Source: Azolla pinnata (Eukaryota > Streptophyta > Polypodiopsida > Salviniales > Salviniaceae). Taken from it: a stretch of DNA of 30,042 nt. Under the pieces are notes generated by a model. The model was not told the origin of the DNA. It ran no database searches and saw only the letters and a program-made list of their open reading frames with translations. Positions 1-10,600 of this stretch are shown piece after piece. The position numbers and the translations under genes were made by a program. The DNA is taken from NCBI GenBank assembly GCA_037176905.1, contig JBBBWG010002593.1, positions 2,847 through 32,888 on the forward strand, written 5' to 3'. The number at the start of each line of letters is the position of its first letter. Within the stretch, counting starts at the first letter, position 1.

Positions 1-54
1 ATAGGTTTTAGCATCCTCCTTTGTGAGGCCCTCTAGCATATTAACACTTTTTGC

Positions 55-414
55 ATGTACTGGTGCTAAAGCCTTGTTTGGTGCACACCCCATGGTCGTG
101 TAAATACAAACCTTACGTCCGTCTCACTGAAATGCGAGCACATTCTTTGGCCAATTGTGCTTCGATCGTGTCGTCCGTAACCATGGTCAACCCAATAGTA
201 CGGGATATGCCTCCTTTTGCAAGAGGTCCATAATCACTACGGAAATGGTAAATATGTGACCTTGCACGACCATTTCCAAGTTTAGGATTATTTCGATCGA
301 CGAAACTGAACTCAAACAAAACTTGCATGGGTCCCACTTCATAATCCCAAGCTGTCGTCGATCAAGATACCTGCGACCCATTGCCCACCTATAATAGCTT
401 CTATGTTCGGGCAA
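55..414 (-). pseudogene. C-terminal part of Gypsy aspartic protease
   Basis: The minus strand reads VMDLLQKEAYPVLLG near 230-190 and then PWLR in the same frame after a stop that replaces the expected Arg. MDL-(P)-QK-xxYPVLLGRPWLR is the conserved end of plant Gypsy retropepsins, just before the linker to reverse transcriptase. The catalytic D-S/T-G is not visible. Two frames are needed to follow the domain (an MDLL frame and a TMVTDDTIEAQ frame), so the gene is broken. Confidence 0.7.
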
Positions 415-420
415 TCACAA

Positions 421-849
421 TCTTCCTTCAATCATTTAATCTCTTCTCTTATATTTTCCTTCAATCATTCAATCTCTTCTCTAACATCTTCTTTCAATAA
501 TTCAATCTCTTCTCTTATATCTTCCTTCAATCATTTAATCTCTTATCTTATATCTTCCTTCAATTATTCAATCTCTTCTCTTATATCTTCCTTCAATCAT
601 TTAATCTCTTATCTTATATCTTCCTTCAATCATTCAATCTCTTCTCTTATATCTTCCTTCAATCATTTAATCTCTTATCTTATATCTTCTTTCAATCATT
701 CAATCTCTTCTCTTATATCTTCCTTCAATCATTCAATCTCTTCTCGTATATCTTCTTTTAATCATTCAATCTCTTCTCGTATATCTTCTTTTAATCATTC
801 AATCTCTTCTCGTATATCTTCTTTTAATCATTCAATCTCTTATTTGGTT
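421..849. repeat. 33-bp minisatellite, 13 units, inside the Gypsy element
   Basis: The motif AATCTCTT recurs at exactly 33-bp steps (438, 471, 504 and so on to 834), giving 13 units with no indel. Variants alternate in the middle units, suggesting a 66-bp higher-order repeat, and the last four units share a CTCGTATATC variant, suggesting recent local expansion. Read on the minus (element) strand, one frame gives the 11-residue unit IREEIE-stop-LKED, a charged helix pattern with a TGA at one fixed position. The plus strand is open throughout only because the unit is a multiple of three without a stop. Confidence 0.9.
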
Positions 850-1089
850 CTAGCAGTCACAATCCATTATGCACGGATTCACCTCTATGAGCTATAATGG
901 TGTTGCCGAAGTTGTAGTACCTTCTAACATACAACGAATTTCGTTCTGAAATGTCACCACTAGCCGCAATAATTGCTCCATGGTTATGGTGATTTAGACT
1001 CTCGCTAAATCCGAAATATCCGCCTATAGATCATGAATCAAGTCTCTGTGTTGGTCGTAATTGGCTATCGTCCTCCTAACATCTGTTCT

Positions 1090-1422
1090 TCAGCTTGGGC
1101 ATGTACTTTGGTGGCTTATTGTTTGTTGGCCGCTTCTTCCCATTGTTGAGCCTGTGTTCGGATGTTGTTTGTTTTGTCCATTGTTCGTTTGAGCACGGTT
1201 TTGCGTTTTCACGGGTTGGACCACAGGTGTAAGAAGGTTAACCGCCGAGCCCTTACTCATCGATGGCTCCTCTTGATTAGGTGCTTGACTAGGAGGTCGG
1301 TGTGAGAAATCCTCTGAATAGTGCCCAGGTTGGCAATATCTGAAGCAGATCAATTCCTTGTCGTACTTCTTCTTGTCCCATTGGCGATTTTCATAGGTCC
1401 TTGGGGGCCTGTTTCCGTTCAT
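1090..1422 (-). pseudogene. Gag zinc-knuckle region, degenerate
   Basis: The minus-strand frame reads CFRYCQPGHYSEDF, which is a damaged form of the nucleocapsid knuckle C-x2-C-x4-H-x4-C. The second Cys is shifted by one residue and the last Cys is replaced by Phe, so zinc binding is unlikely. Upstream in the same element the sequence is rich in Asn and Arg codons, and downstream it becomes rich in Gln, Asn and Pro; both are common flanks of the knuckle in plant Gypsy Gag. The knuckle normally binds the packaged element RNA. Confidence 0.75.
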
Positions 1423-1879
1423 TGATCGGGTCTATTATTTCGGAATTGATTGTTATTATTGTTGTTATATTGAGCTCGATCATTACGTGGGGGGAAATGG
1501 CCACCATGCGTCCCCTGATTGAACCTATTGTTTCCGCGAGGTTCGCGTTGATGCTAGATTGGTTCAACAATTTACACGGCTTGTGTTTTCTTCCGTGCAA
1601 GAAGATTGTACTCACACGTCGCCATCGTATCCGTCCGTTCTTAGCACTGGGTGCATTCTTATATACATTCCACATTGGAATGTTCGAACTGTTAGTAGAT
1701 CGTCCACTACATGGCTTGTAAAAAGCCTTCTCTTCGGCTTTTGGGAGTGGGGCGAGTGCGCAAAATTGGCATAGGCCGAGTCCTAGCTACTAATGGTTGA
1801 GATTCAACACCTTATTAAAAAACTTCTATTAAAGGCACCATTAAGAAACCCAATAGTGCGAAAGACAATCTAAGCGCAT

Positions 1880-2190
1880 CATTTAACATGCGCTTCTTCA
1901 ACACCTTTGTGGGATGAAGCTTGACCTGAAATAGTTCCTCGAACTTGGCCCACCAGTTCTTGGAATATGTTGAAGGTTCCTATGTCTTGTTGGGCGTACC
2001 AATGTGTTGCTTGGCCCTCCAAGGATAGTTGAAACTCCACAATCATAGATGTTCCCATTCCATTGCGACAAGCCTTGGATTCCATGATTTATAGCTAAAA
2101 TAGACCCGAATTGCTTGACATGTGTTGTTGTATCTGGATGGTTGGAGTATTTTGGATATGTATACGACATCGTGCCGTCCGGGATCATTT
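1880..2190 (-). pseudogene. Retrotransposon gag domain fragment (Gypsy)
   Basis: Two minus-strand frames together give a Gag-like core. The first reads PDGTMSYTYPKYSNHPDTTT and then a HVKQF motif, close to the start of many plant Gypsy gag proteins. The second reads LSLEGQATHWY followed by FQELVGQV, which is the usual core pattern of a hydrophobic helix, a W-Y pair and an F-x-ELV helix. The frame changes near 2050, so the coding sequence is interrupted. The fragment lies upstream of the zinc knuckle at 1090-1422, as expected for Gag. Confidence 0.75.
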
Positions 2191-2199
2191 TCTGCTTGA

Positions 2200-3420
2200 T
2201 CGGGATGGGGACAAGAGCTCATGTTCTTGTTGGATTATTTGGCAAGATCCCTAGTATGGTTGATGATGTGCTTACTGAATTTTCGTGTCCGTTCGAAAGT
2301 TCGCGAGATTTACCACACGGACTTTTTAGGTTTATGACTCTTTCTGTGTACTCCTAAGATATATGCAACGAGCCCCCCTCAACCGTACTATGTCTGTGAA
2401 CTTGTGGCACGGGAGCCTCCGGGCTAGTTCATCATCATGATGCGGCTATTCGATTACGACTAACAAGTGGTACGAATATTGTCCTTCGTGTCCGTAATAC
2501 ACCCTCTAAGACTAAAAAGTCCTCGTTCGAAGTGGTCGACTTGTCATCCTCCTAGTTGTTGCTAAGACCCGAAAACGAGGTCTAACCATCGCAAAGTCAT
2601 CCTCGTCCCCATCACTTACGGTGTACGGATGCCAATCAGTATTACCAAGATTACAATGAGTTTGCTAGCGATGAATCAATCTGTTGATCTGCGTAGAACA
2701 TTTTCCGTGGCCGCTTGTGCGACAAACGAAAACATCGGTTCTTCAGAGATAATCCTTGCAGCTTTAAAAGGCGTTCGTTTTAGCGAATGTAACTCCAACC
2801 CTTCGAACACTTGTTTGTCGTGATGGTGGGTCTTTTGCAGTGAGGTTTGTTGTTTTGTTAGTACGGGATACAATAGCACGCGCCAAGGAAGGATTGGGTA
2901 ATTCTTTTCGAAGAAGGTATCGGGTCTTTATGAGACGACATCCATGCCCTATTCCCTTCCTTGAAATGAAATTCGTGTAGTCGCCAAAAGTGTTAGCCCT
3001 TCGAATCAAAGAACTAAGACTATTCAAAAGCCGGGTGGAACAGAGGATCAGTTATATACCGTACATTAAAACTCGTGCTCGTACTCAAACTTTTACTCAG
3101 ATCGTATATAAGAGAAGATCACAAGAACATAAAAAGAGACTTGATTGCACAAAGTAAATTATATTACTCATGAATGCGCAATACCCGACCATATGACAAG
3201 TAACCTTCGTGGTTTTATATACATGATTCATGTCTCTTCGTTTCTCGTAAGAATCGTTGTGTTATGTACAATATGTTATTATGCATTTCTTATATACCGA
3301 CTTATTCCTACAGTTTATACTAGTACGCATTGTTACAATCCGAATCATACTACCTAACTTCATACTAGTATGAGCCCATTGTACTATTACAGATTACTTC
3401 GTAACCCGTAATATTACGAA
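2200..3420. other. Non-genic stretch, possibly leader or LTR of the Gypsy element
   Basis: I see no exon or recognisable protein here. Base composition and CpG content resemble the adjacent Gypsy fragment, so part of it (to about 3050) may be that element's untranslated leader or LTR. I could not find matching LTR ends or a tRNA-complementary primer site. A TATATAAG string lies on the plus strand at about 3105. Confidence 0.35.
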
Positions 3421-3610
3421 AAACATACATATATGCATGCATTTATAGATACTTGCATATTTATCTGTCTATGTATATATATGTACATTCAACTGTATAT
3501 GTATACATATATGTATGTTTGCACATTAATTTGTATATGTATATTTATGAATGTATATTTATCTTTGTATTTATGCATGGGCTCATATATATAAGTATTT
3601 TTATATGTAA
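3421..3610. repeat. AT-rich low-complexity ATGTATAT tract
   Basis: About 190 bp are dominated by TATATGTATA-type words with no fixed period. It is immediately followed (3660-3810) by a looser array of degenerate TGTGTCAAATTTG-like words 15-20 bp apart. No coding signal. Confidence 0.7.
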
Positions 3611-3615
3611 TTTAG

Positions 3616-6600
3616 ATGTCTAAGATTGATATAGTGCTTTATCACGACCATAATCTATGTGTGATGCGTCAAATTTGTGGCAATGTCACGTTCTTTTTTT
3701 TTCACAAGTGTAGCAAATTTTGCATTAATTGTGCACCAATTTTGTGCCAAAATGCATGTCAAATATGTGTCTATTGCGTGTCAACTATGCTCAATTGTGT
3801 ATCAAATTTTATGTTCTCCAAAGAAACTGAAGTTTTTCTAGGGCTTAGATTATCATATCAATTAGAAAGGTAATATCGTTTAATCACAAGGGGGTTGTGC
3901 CATGAATGTATCATCAATCTTGCTTGATTTTCAAAAACTAATTGCTTGTATGATGGCTTGTGGCAAAGAGTTTAGTTTTAGTAAACTAGTAGTAGATGCT
4001 TGACAATGCTTTAGATGCACTAACAAAAATGGTTGGAATCCCACTAAAAACTCAAAATATAAACAAATACCAAACATGTACCTTGACGTAGTGAATAGGA
4101 AGCTCAGCACAAGTTGTTTGACATCAAATCATATCATCAAATGTTGCTTCAAACTTTGGAAGGAAAATAAGATTTTTATGGAGTAGTGATAATATTTGAA
4201 CCAACAATGCAAATTGCACTCTTGAGAAAAGGGTTCTCATGAAATCAACTTTGGTAAAAATCATTAACAAAACATTCAAATGATAAGCATGACCTCATTT
4301 ATAAACTCTTGGAATTGTACCATTTAACTTGCATACTTCCATATTTTTATCATTACAATGGCTCTTCTTTTGTACCCAATTTTGCATTGAGTCTTCTTAT
4401 ATTGCTGGTCAACAATAATCTCCCCTCCAGAAAATTATCCAATCGATTCAAGACCATTGTCATCAAGGATTGCTTCAAGTTTACAAACCCTTTTACTTTA
4501 GTATACTAAACATCCTTGTTTAAGTAATGCAAATCTTTTGATTGGTACTTGTAAAGTTCCATATCCAGAACATATGAAATATCATATTGACATATAGTTC
4601 AAGAATATTACTTGGGCAAGACTTCATAGTTAAACCACTAGTGAAAAACCTCATCAAAATTTATAAGCACTTTGCAACTAAGTTGGCTTTAGGATTCATT
4701 GAACTAAATGTTTATTCAAGTTTGATGGGCTAGTGTTTATTGTTTTTAATTCGATAATGGAATAAAGGCTCATGTTTAATCTTCTCAGAAACCCTAGTTC
4801 CATCACAAGTTTCCAATCAGATTAATCCACATATGACATAACTTCTTTATAAACGCAAGGATCACTGTTGAGGCTTTTATCTCCCACTCGTATAAATAAA
4901 AAGCAATCCACTTCACACTTCTATAAATAGCACCAAACATATTTTTATACGATAAAGAGAAATTGCATTGGAAAATCCAAATCCACAAACCCTTCAGCTA
5001 AGCTAATTGATACGAAACATTGGTTCATTGAAGAACAATCCCACAACTTTCCATCGATAAGTGGTTCAACATAAACCAGCCAAGCAGCCAACCCATCCAA
5101 ACCAACTATGTACATTGAAAATACAAAGATCTCGACCAATCTAGAAAGAAACAAACCCTGCATATATTGAAATACTAGCCACTCCATATGTACATACAAG
5201 GCAAAAAGCATATTAGAAGCCTAATTACCAAACCGCTTTACCCTGTTAGATTACTTTAAGTGAAGTGGTCAAAAGCACAAAGACACTTGTGGTCATCTCT
5301 CATAATACTATTAGTACCTTCTTTCTAACCTTAATTAACCCCCACAAACTCATAATGAGATTAAAAGAAACTATAACAGAACTCCATTGTGATCAATAAT
5401 GATCATGAAAAGATTACACTACTACAATTACAAAGGAGTTAACAAATTTTGAACTCCCACATTGCGTGTTCAATAGACTTATCAATTCATTTAATTTTAA
5501 ATTCTGAAATACGTTTAGAGCTTAAATATTCCACTTTTTGAATAGAGAATCCATTCTAGTATGCGACGTTTAGTTATTAACAATAACAAGCACTTGAATG
5601 GGGAATGTATTTCAATGTTAACTAAGAAACTGAGGTGATATGCAAAATGAGTCAATACACTTTAGAATTTGTGAACGTTCCTTCAAACTATGGGAGTAAT
5701 ACAACGGATAGCTCGTAGCCCAATATCTTACAGTAATACGGCACATGTTAAATCACTTTCTATTATAAATAAAAGCACATGGTTATACCTACTGGCCAAT
5801 ATGAGTATATAATTTCCTGCAATATGGAATGCGTATCTTTATAGAAAATGAGAGTTTACGGTCATCAACATCAAAGCCAATTCATGTATATATGGAGACT
5901 TACCAAGGGCAAGTCATATCCATCCAAAGCATCAAGGTGTAATGTTCTTTGAAATAGTTGCTAGCCAAAAAACCAAGCACACCACCGAAGTTCAAAAAAC
6001 TGGTGAGCAATCTCAAACACAAATGGTCATAGAAAGGGCTGACCAATTGATAGCATATATGTTGAGGAAAAGCGCACAATAGGAAACTTAAACTTAATCA
6101 TAGGATTCATCTAGTTTGTCCATCTTGAATAGTACCTCAAAAAATTTCAAGGATTTAGGAGACATCTTGGATGTCATCTTGAATATAAGTTTATCGTGGG
6201 TAACATGATAGAGAACATTGTGAAATTGCTATAGAGATCAAAGCTATGAGAAGAGATGATATTGGAAAGCAAGAATTCTCAGCAATAAAGAGGACGGAAA
6301 TGTTTTAGAAACATATGCTAAATTTAAGGAACAAGAACTGAAACGAGGACGTCAACATTAGAAATTTTTTACTTTAAATGTTCCCTTTTAAGAAGGATTG
6401 TCATGGAACAACTAAAATAAAAAAATGATATAAACAATTGAACTGCTGACCGAAAAGCATATTAGATTTTATAGTTCTAAAGAGTTAAAAGACATAAGAT
6501 AACATAAGCCAATGAACCATAAGTACTTTAAAAATTTAATTGTTGATACTTACAATGATTTGTTTTGTGCTTGATCATCTTCTAATATGAGTATTATTAC

Positions 6601-7690
6601 AAGAGAGAAGAAGTGAAATAAAGATGTAGATGAAACTTGAATGGAACCCATTGATAAATTTATCTTTAAAATTAAAAATTACAAAAAAAAGGAGAATATA
6701 ATTAGCCCGAAGTTTTGCTTAGGTTTGAACTTTGGGTTTACCAACAAAAAGACACTTGAGTTATCACTAAAAATTAAACTTCATTTTAAGAAATATTTGA
6801 AAGTTTTATAGTTAGTTATTTGTTACTGAGAACTTACTTGAAGATGTTGGGAACATAATGGGAACATGTTTCCAATGATATTCCTGGTTCTTGAAACAAT
6901 GTTAAGAATGGGAATGTAATTACGAATGTCATTTCCAGTAACTATGTCAAAATTATCATCATCTTAGTATATTAAACTGTCTCGATTTGTTCACTCTTTT
7001 CCACAACCTTAGGTATAATTACTTTTTTCATAACATACATTCTTATTTACTGTCTTTATTATGCAGCAAGAACAGACACAAAGACCCCAAAGCGAGTAGC
7101 TAAGGTTGTTTATTTCTATGATTATAAATCTGAATTATGGAAGCATATGACTTATCCAGCAAGAATGGAGAACTCCTACCTTGATACAGTCAATTGATAC
7201 ACCTGTATGGCGTTTAAACACCTGCATTTTCCACTGCTTACACGCATTTCTACCTTTGCCATAGAACCATTCCAACTTTTATAAAAGAACACAACATATG
7301 GAAGGAAGGCATACCAAATACATACCTCCACTTACGTCTGCAATCTAAAGTTACATTGAAGTCCCAAACCACCCAATTTTGTAGGTACAATAACAAATGA
7401 AGGAAGCCGACACAGAACATGCAGTTTTCTCCAAAGCTCTAATCATTTATCTTAAAAGGTGAAAATTTTGTATTCATATGATAAACTAAATGGTACATGA
7501 TAGCGACCACATCTGTTTGGGGGTGGCAGCATCAAAAGCCTGATTATGACAACGCACATGTTGGTGACATCTTCAGTCAAATTTATACAAACATTAATCT
7601 AATTTTGCATGCTGATGAATTTATGTTCCCAAAGAAAGAAAGGAATAAAGAGGATACCTTCGTAATCCTCTGTAAAAAAGAAGGTATACA
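3616..7690. other. Long AT-rich intergenic region downstream of SEC11
   Basis: This 4-kb stretch lies 3' of the SEC11 stop codon. I read both strands and found no exon with a recognisable protein. The longest open frames (for example 85 residues at 3616-3873 plus, 88 residues at 4945-5211 minus) have no motif I know. The part just below 7697 must contain the SEC11 3' UTR, but I see no clear AATAAA on the minus strand close to the stop. Confidence 0.5.
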
Positions 7691-7696
7691 CAGATC

Positions 7697-10600
7697 CTAC
7701 TCCTTTGATGTAATCACTAAAAGTCCAAGCACTGCTATCAAGATATACTGTTCAGCCCAGACGAAAACAACAGAAAACAGTGAGTTTTTATATGCGTTAT
7801 GGCACAGGCTGCATTTCCATACACTCAATATATTTATAGCTTATATTGAATCGAACTCTAACCTTTAAGAATGGTTTTTCTGTCATTAGAATGGTCATCC
7901 ACCCAACGTAAGGGAGGAAACTGCACCCAAATGAAGTGTTAAATCAAACTCAATGCACATTAAATTATATGATGAAGCTATGCAAATGTGAAAAAATTCT
8001 CAGTATCCTACATGCATTTGCATGCTATAGTCAATGACCACTAAAAAGCTTACCCAACAGCTCGACCCATTATGTGCTTTTTATTTAGCCACATCTGTCC
8101 CTTTGCATAAAGAAGTCTATCATCACCCTTGTTATTATCCCCTGAAGATTAGAAACAGGAAACTAATTAGGAATCTTCATTTATTAGCCAGAAGATCCCT
8201 CTTTGTCATATTCATCACAAATCCGCATGGTAATCTTCACACTGGATATTGCCATATTATGCTTACATTTTTCTTCCAATCAAATGCACCAAAAACATTT
8301 ATCCTCCAATCAAGATGCACAAAAATATTTTTCTTCCAATCATTTGTCTTTGCATTAAGAAGCCATAAAAATTACAAAGAGCATTCTATAATAGTCATCT
8401 GACAGATAAGAGTACAAGAATCTGTATTTCCATCAACTGCCCCAGCAACGGTTGTATTGTTCTTCGCGTAATTGGCAGTGGAAATAGGAAAATTGGAATT
8501 TTATAATTCTAAATCAAACCTCTCAATAAACATTCATGAATAGGGATGAGATTCCAGGTTCACAGAAAATCATCTGTTTCTTTTTCATCAATATTATGCC
8601 CCTTCAATGGAGTTCCACTCCTCTTTCAATGAATGTACAGGATCACTCAATATGGCCTTTATTACCCCAGCAGCAAGCTCATGAAATGTGCTTACATTAG
8701 CTTTCTTATTTTAACAATTTAACTATATACGGTAGATAAAGTTTGGGGCCCCTATATGGCATGGGAAATGAGCTTAAAATTTGAGTGCAAGTAAAGATTG
8801 ACAAGCATCACAAATGATCCATTTCTGCTCTCTTCTTGCATGCCTCAGAAAATCCAAATTTTTGGGTAGACCAATTCTACAATTTGTCCAAAATAATTTT
8901 TTGCACCTCCTTATATCCATGATTTCTTTACAAAGTACATCCAAGTAAACAAACTGAATTGCAATATTCTCATTTCATATACACTGCTTTTGTTAATGAT
9001 TTATGAAACAGCCTAAGACTTTGTTAACCAATGCATACATATGCAGAAGGCTTGAAAAAACTGTATTGAGAAGTTGCACTAATTCATATCCAGTCATAAG
9101 GGATGAGATCATTCACATCCCTCTCCACTATTGCAGTCTGACGGAAAAAGCTGGTTTGGAATAACAAAGGTAAATGACCTCCACCATTGGGGAATAACCA
9201 TACCCATGAACGCATTTCAAAATTTTTTGTTACTCAAACTCAAACGAGTGAATGAAACCATCATCAAGTCCCTGTACTTATCCCAGAAAAAGGTCACAGA
9301 TACATCATCTGATTCACTAAGAAATAAGAACACAGTCAAAACATTTGAAAGTTTTTCCTGTTCACATAGCAAACAGAAGGCATGCATTGTTAAGAACCAT
9401 GATTCACTCATGCAGCACATCCAAATTACCTATAAGAGTATCGTGAGATGCAACAAGGACTCATTAAAAGGAGTTCTTATGACAATCACATTAATATATA
9501 GATAGGAAAACTTCAAGTGAATCTTAGCTAACATTTTTAAGTAATGGATTGAAAACAGAATCAGAATTAGACAGCCTGGGAAACAAAATAGTGAAAATAT
9601 ATTTACATATATGATATATATATCCCACCATGGACACACAAAAGAATACCTTTAGTTAGCACATCTACTTCACCAGTTTCCATGTCTTCATGAACCTGTC
9701 AAAACAAAAAAGCCGTGGATTAAAAACTAAAAGATGAGCATGGAGAAACGTTAATTACTCCCAGAATTTTATGCCTAAGTTTTTTATGAAAGGAAATACT
9801 CCACAGCTACTCAACCACATCAAAGGACCTTTTAGCAAACTACATACAGCAATTGATAGGCAATTAAAAATTGCAACGGGCCTTAAACTGATTAAAGATA
9901 AGAACTGTTGAGGGTTACAGCCCCAGACCTGCACTCTCTTTCATCTTTATTATCTCCCGTTTGCATTCTCCTTCCTAATTTTCTCATTTTAGAATCTGCA
10001 ACTCTTTAAATGCCTTCTCTCTCTTCCACTTTTCCAAGGATACTCCTCAGTTGTACTTGTTTGGTATTACAATAGCCACTTAACTACCAAACAAGAACTT
10101 CAGCCATGTATCCCCAATTGTTTATAAATCGGCTACACCAACTTCTTTTGTATGCATTTTCTTTGTTTGCTGCTACTTACACACTCCACTCTTGGCTTTG
10201 CGTTTATCTTTCACAACTTTTTTCTAATGCTGTCTAACAGCCTTCTAACAGCGTAATTTGTCTATTTTATTTCCATTCAATCTGCTGCTGCTATTTTCAG
10301 CTTTGCCCACATGGCATCGGAGCTGTGAGGTCTCCATAGCCTCATGTTGACTTTTTTATTCTCAAAGAGCACACAAACCTAGAATCTTTCATCCCACCTC
10401 CCACCTTTCAGAGGAGTTATATCTTTCATTTGCAACTTCCCTCCCAAAACTAGACAGGTTCTGTTAGTAGCAGCAATGGAACTATTGGAAGCAAAATAGA
10501 CGAGGCAAACTTGTGAGAAGGCTGATAGACATTAGTAGCAAAAAGGTTGTGAAAAATACAGACAATGACAAAGAAACAAATTTCCTTAGCATTGAAGAGC

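Larger units (their letters stand above)
1..2200 (-). mobile_element. Decayed Ty3/Gypsy retrotransposon, gag to protease, cut by the left window edge
   Basis: Read on the minus strand, the order from right to left is a retrotransposon gag domain (about 2190-1890), an Asn-rich linker and a zinc knuckle (about 1500-1090), a tandem-repeat segment (849-421) and the end of the aspartic protease domain (about 410-60). This is the normal order of a Gypsy gag-pol. Reverse transcriptase and integrase would lie to the left, outside the window. Every domain is broken by stops and frame changes, so the copy is not functional. I did not find the 5' LTR or the primer-binding site; the sequence between 2200 and 3150 may hold the untranslated leader. 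Domain recognition is from motifs only; the family assignment is inference. Confidence 0.8.

Noticed and set aside
421..849. CRISPR array
   Set aside because: Units are contiguous with no unique spacers, and the surrounding DNA is a plant nuclear genome.
403..897. 164-residue plus-strand ORF with SSFNHSIS repeats
   Set aside because: It is the antisense of a 33-bp minisatellite within a Gypsy element; the unit length is a multiple of three without a stop, so openness is automatic.
2400..3150. 5' LTR of the Gypsy element
   Set aside because: No TG/CA ends, primer-binding site or second copy could be found within the window.
9131..9505. 124-residue plus-strand ORF
   Set aside because: It lies in SEC11 intron 5 in antisense, with no motif and ordinary intronic composition.
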